Source of the DNA: Dehalobacter sp. DCA
GTDB taxonomy: Bacteria; Bacillota; Desulfitobacteriia; Desulfitobacteriales; Syntrophobotulaceae
Direction of reading: 5' to 3'
DNA: 64,000 nucleotides
Assembly: GCF_000305775.1 (NCBI RefSeq)
Contig: NC_018866.1
Location: 1,962,501 to 2,026,500 of the forward strand
The stretch's first letter is position 1; each line of letters opens with the position of its first letter. The notes under the pieces were generated by a model, which had not been told where the DNA came from, did not search any database, and saw nothing but the letters and a program-made list of their open reading frames with translations. The translations under genes were made by a program, and so were the position numbers. Shown here in pieces: positions 62,031 to 64,000 of this stretch.

Positions 62031-62915
62031 TTATCCAACATCTTTTTGGTAACTGCATTTTTGGCGTCCTTCAATAAACTTGGCGGAGCAATCCTGACCT
62101 AACAGGCCGATGGCATCGGCCCGGCATTGTTTGCAATGAGACATTTGCTGCAGATACGCTCCGCATTGTTTTCTCATATTCATGATTTTGTGTGTATTGG
62201 TTGGCGGATGGTTTGCCATCCTGCTGCCCTCTGCGGGTATAAATGGCATAATATTGGTCGTAAAAGCACCAAGCTCTTTAACCTTCCTAACAACTTCCGG
62301 GATCCCGTGATCATTGATTCCTTCCATCATCACAATGTTCACTTTCACCAATACGCCGTTATTGACTAACTCCTTAACTCCCTGAAGCTGACGGGCAATC
62401 AGCAGTTCTGCCCCTTCTTCTCCGGTATAAATACGACTGTGGTCATTTACACGCCGATAAATTTTTGCCCCTATCTTGGGATCCAGACTGTTGATCGTTA
62501 CCGTAACATGCTGAAGGTTTAGTTCTGCCAACTCTCCAACCAGCTCGGGCAAAAGGAGCCCGTTCGTGGAAAGACAGAACGTGGTGTCCGGGTCTTCCTG
62601 GCGGATCAGTTCAAGCGTCTTTTTTGTTTTTTGCCAATTCGCCAACGCATCGCCTGGTCCGGCAATTCCAACCACCGTCAAGTTGCCTAGTTGTTTCTTA
62701 ACCATCTGAAATCTTTCCAAGGCCTTTTCCGGTGTTAAAACTTCGCTGGTCACTCCAGGCCGGCTTTCGTTGACACAGTCAAACTTTCTGCTGCAGTAAT
62801 TGCAGCTGATATTACACATAGGAGCAACAGGCAGATGAATTCGAGCGTATTGATGCTGGGCTTCTGATGAGTAGCAAGGATGTTTACTTATTCTCTCTGT
62901 AAGGTTTCTGTTCAT
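62031..62915 (-). CDS. nifB: Nitrogenase cofactor radical SAM protein NifB, short form
   Basis: 294 residues. Radical SAM cluster motif CNISCNYCSRKFDC, preceded by HPCYSSEAQHQYARIHLPVAP, then the SAM-binding region VGIAGPGDAL, and C-terminal CGAYLQQMSHCKQCRADAIGLLGQD. It makes NifB-co, the Fe-S precursor of the active-site cofactor. There is no C-terminal NifX domain. ATG at 62915 with GGTGAG 6 nt upstream, versus GTG at 62924; the nifN stop overlaps the ribosome binding site, so translation is coupled. Confidence 0.95.
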   Translation of the reverse strand: MNRNLTERISKHPCYSSEAQHQYARIHLPVAPMCNISCNYCSRKFDCVNESRPGVTSEVLTPEKALERFQMVKKQLGNLTVVGIAGPGDALANWQKTKKTLELIRQEDPDTTFCLSTNGLLLPELVGELAELNLQHVTVTINSLDPKIGAKIYRRVNDHSRIYTGEEGAELLIARQLQGVKELVNNGVLVKVNIVMMEGINDHGIPEVVRKVKELGAFTTNIMPFIPAEGSRMANHPPTNTHKIMNMRKQCGAYLQQMSHCKQCRADAIGLLGQDCSAKFIEGRQKCSYQKDVG

Positions 62916-62920
62916 TACAC

Positions 62921-64000
62921 TCACCTGACTTTCGCTTCATAAAATAATGCAAACATATTAGCACGATAATTCTTGTACTTGTTTTCCAATAGCGTATTGG
63001 TAATACGGTCAAGAAAACGAAGGCTTCCTTCATAACCAACGGATAAAATCCGCTGTCCCCCAACTCGGTCAATGACCGGAAAGCCAAAGCGTACCAGCGG
63101 GATCTCCGCTCTTTCTGTTAAGATCTTTCCCTCAGAATGACCGATGGCTATATTAATCTTCCGATTTTTACATTGCTCCAGGATATGGGAAAAATCAGTG
63201 TCTCCTAAAATGCTATATTCAGAGTCAAAGTCACTGAGCTTGTCAAATTCTTGCTGCAATATCTGTTCAATCTTTTTTGTCCTGCTGCCGGTGGCCATAA
63301 TCGCGGGTTTTATACCGTTTTCCAGACAAAGCTTGGTCACGGCGTAAACCTGTTCAGGCTCCCCAAAAATGACGGCCTGCCCTTCAAAATTGTGTTTATG
63401 GGAATCAAACATCCCGTCCAGCAATCGTCCTCTGGCCTTTTTGATCTCTTCCGGAAGATCTGTGCCGGAAGATTTCATACCGGCAGATTCCGTACCGTAA
63501 TTTGCGATCTCCTTGAGTGTTGAGAAAAATAAATCGGTATTTTCGATCCCAACCGGCAGGGGAACGCGAAATAAGGGAACACCAAATTCATCACGTAAAT
63601 ATTTTCCGGCAGACTGGGCGTCATCGATCGTGATCCCCATTTCCAGTGTAGCTCTGGCTCCAGACATTTTCCGGATTTCTTCAATTTTTGTTCCTCCAGC
63701 CGGGCTTTTCTGATAGGGCTTGCTGTAAGGGGCATCCAAGGTATCGGTATAATCCGGAAGCAGGGTATAATCAATGCCCATCGCTGCCAGCAGCCGTTTG
63801 ATTTCCCTCAAATCAGCCGTACTGATATGGGGAACGATGACGTTGACTTTATTGTGTTTTGCCGTTTTTTCTGCCAGAAAACAGACAATCCGGTAAACCG
63901 TAAGCCAGTACCCCTCTGAATGGGAACCGCCATATCCCGGCGTCGGAACATTAATAATCGGCAAACCAGTGATTTCTTGTCCTTGCAAATATCGGGAGGT
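62921..64000 (-). CDS. nifN: Nitrogenase cofactor scaffold NifN, N-terminal part outside the window
   Basis: The last 359 codons of a NifN/NifK-like protein. The reading frame remains open to the window edge, with in-frame codons (TSRYLQGQEI) before the first possible internal start, so the true start lies beyond 64000. Conserved parts: INVPTPGYGGSHSEGYWL, RVPLPVGIENTDLFF, IFGEPEQVYAVTKLCLENGIKPAIMATGS and FPVIDRVGGQR. With NifE it forms the scaffold where FeMo-co matures. Confidence 0.9.
   Translation of the reverse strand, partial: TSRYLQGQEITGLPIINVPTPGYGGSHSEGYWLTVYRIVCFLAEKTAKHNKVNVIVPHISTADLREIKRLLAAMGIDYTLLPDYTDTLDAPYSKPYQKSPAGGTKIEEIRKMSGARATLEMGITIDDAQSAGKYLRDEFGVPLFRVPLPVGIENTDLFFSTLKEIANYGTESAGMKSSGTDLPEEIKKARGRLLDGMFDSHKHNFEGQAVIFGEPEQVYAVTKLCLENGIKPAIMATGSRTKKIEQILQQEFDKLSDFDSEYSILGDTDFSHILEQCKNRKINIAIGHSEGKILTERAEIPLVRFGFPVIDRVGGQRILSVGYEGSLRFLDRITNTLLENKYKNYRANMFALFYEAKVR

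Overview
The window looks like a chromosome segment of a spore-forming, organohalide-respiring Firmicute of the Dehalobacter/Desulfitobacterium type. The evidence is two reductive dehalogenase genes with their membrane-anchor genes, T-box leaders upstream of pheS and thrS, a YtxC-type sporulation gene, the infC-rpmI-rplT operon, and a minus-strand nif block at the right edge. The genus assignment is inferred from gene content only.

Layout. 1-8.9 kb is core: partial tyrS, a class A penicillin-binding protein, mutS2 and a U32 peptidase. 9-29.2 kb is an accessory island. 29.3-35.6 kb is the reductive dehalogenase locus: a PucR-type regulator, rdhB1/rdhA1, a CPA2 antiporter and rdhA2/rdhB2. 35.9-51.2 kb is core again: the UPF0210/ACT pair, zapA, pheST with T-box, an rRNA methyltransferase, infC-rpmI-rplT, an ISNCY-type insertion, a BMP lipoprotein, yhaM, thrS with T-box, and ytxC. 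51.3-59.6 kb holds a sensor-like membrane protein, a YkvI-like protein, arsR, a cyclase-family hydrolase, a GGDEF protein, a repeat-rich stretch with a broken ferritin-like gene, speE-speA and a GNAT. 59.6-64 kb holds a MITE-like element, then nifV, two AnfO-like genes, nifB and nifN (cut by the window edge). In many Firmicutes zapA lies close to mutS2. Here about 29 kb separates them, so the island and rdh locus probably entered that interval.

The main discovery is that the island is built like an integron cassette array with no integrase in the window (a CALIN). Seven well-formed attC-like sites of 74-77 bp, one of them split by an intron remnant, share one plan: a YYYAAC-type R'' box, a single A, a 13-nt arm, a terminal segment of about 30 nt often starting ACTT, the complementary arm, a 5-nt spacer ending in AC (GAGAC, GAAAC, GGCAC or TGAAC; the intron-split site departs from this), and a GTTATAT/C-type R' box. 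Three half-sites and two degenerate sites follow the same plan. Left of about 15 kb the sites read on the minus strand, right of about 19.6 kb on the plus strand. The cassettes carry unrelated small genes: GNAT, SDR epimerase, DUF3795, lipoprotein, YgbA-like, DUF169, a small membrane protein and a YcxB-like protein. One cassette of about 3.3 kb carries a SIR2-STAND NTPase-TPR gene of antiphage (Avs) type, antisense to its cassette and broken by one frameshift. One attC is split inside R' by a shrunken group II intron (GTGCG start, domain V/VI end).

The island has been further reworked by two identical IS4-family copies (one inside a DUF5677-like gene, one between the Shine-Dalgarno and start codon of a small gene), an IS3-family element with a TAT duplication, and small palindromes with a near-constant core CCRTCCATGG and variable complementary stems.
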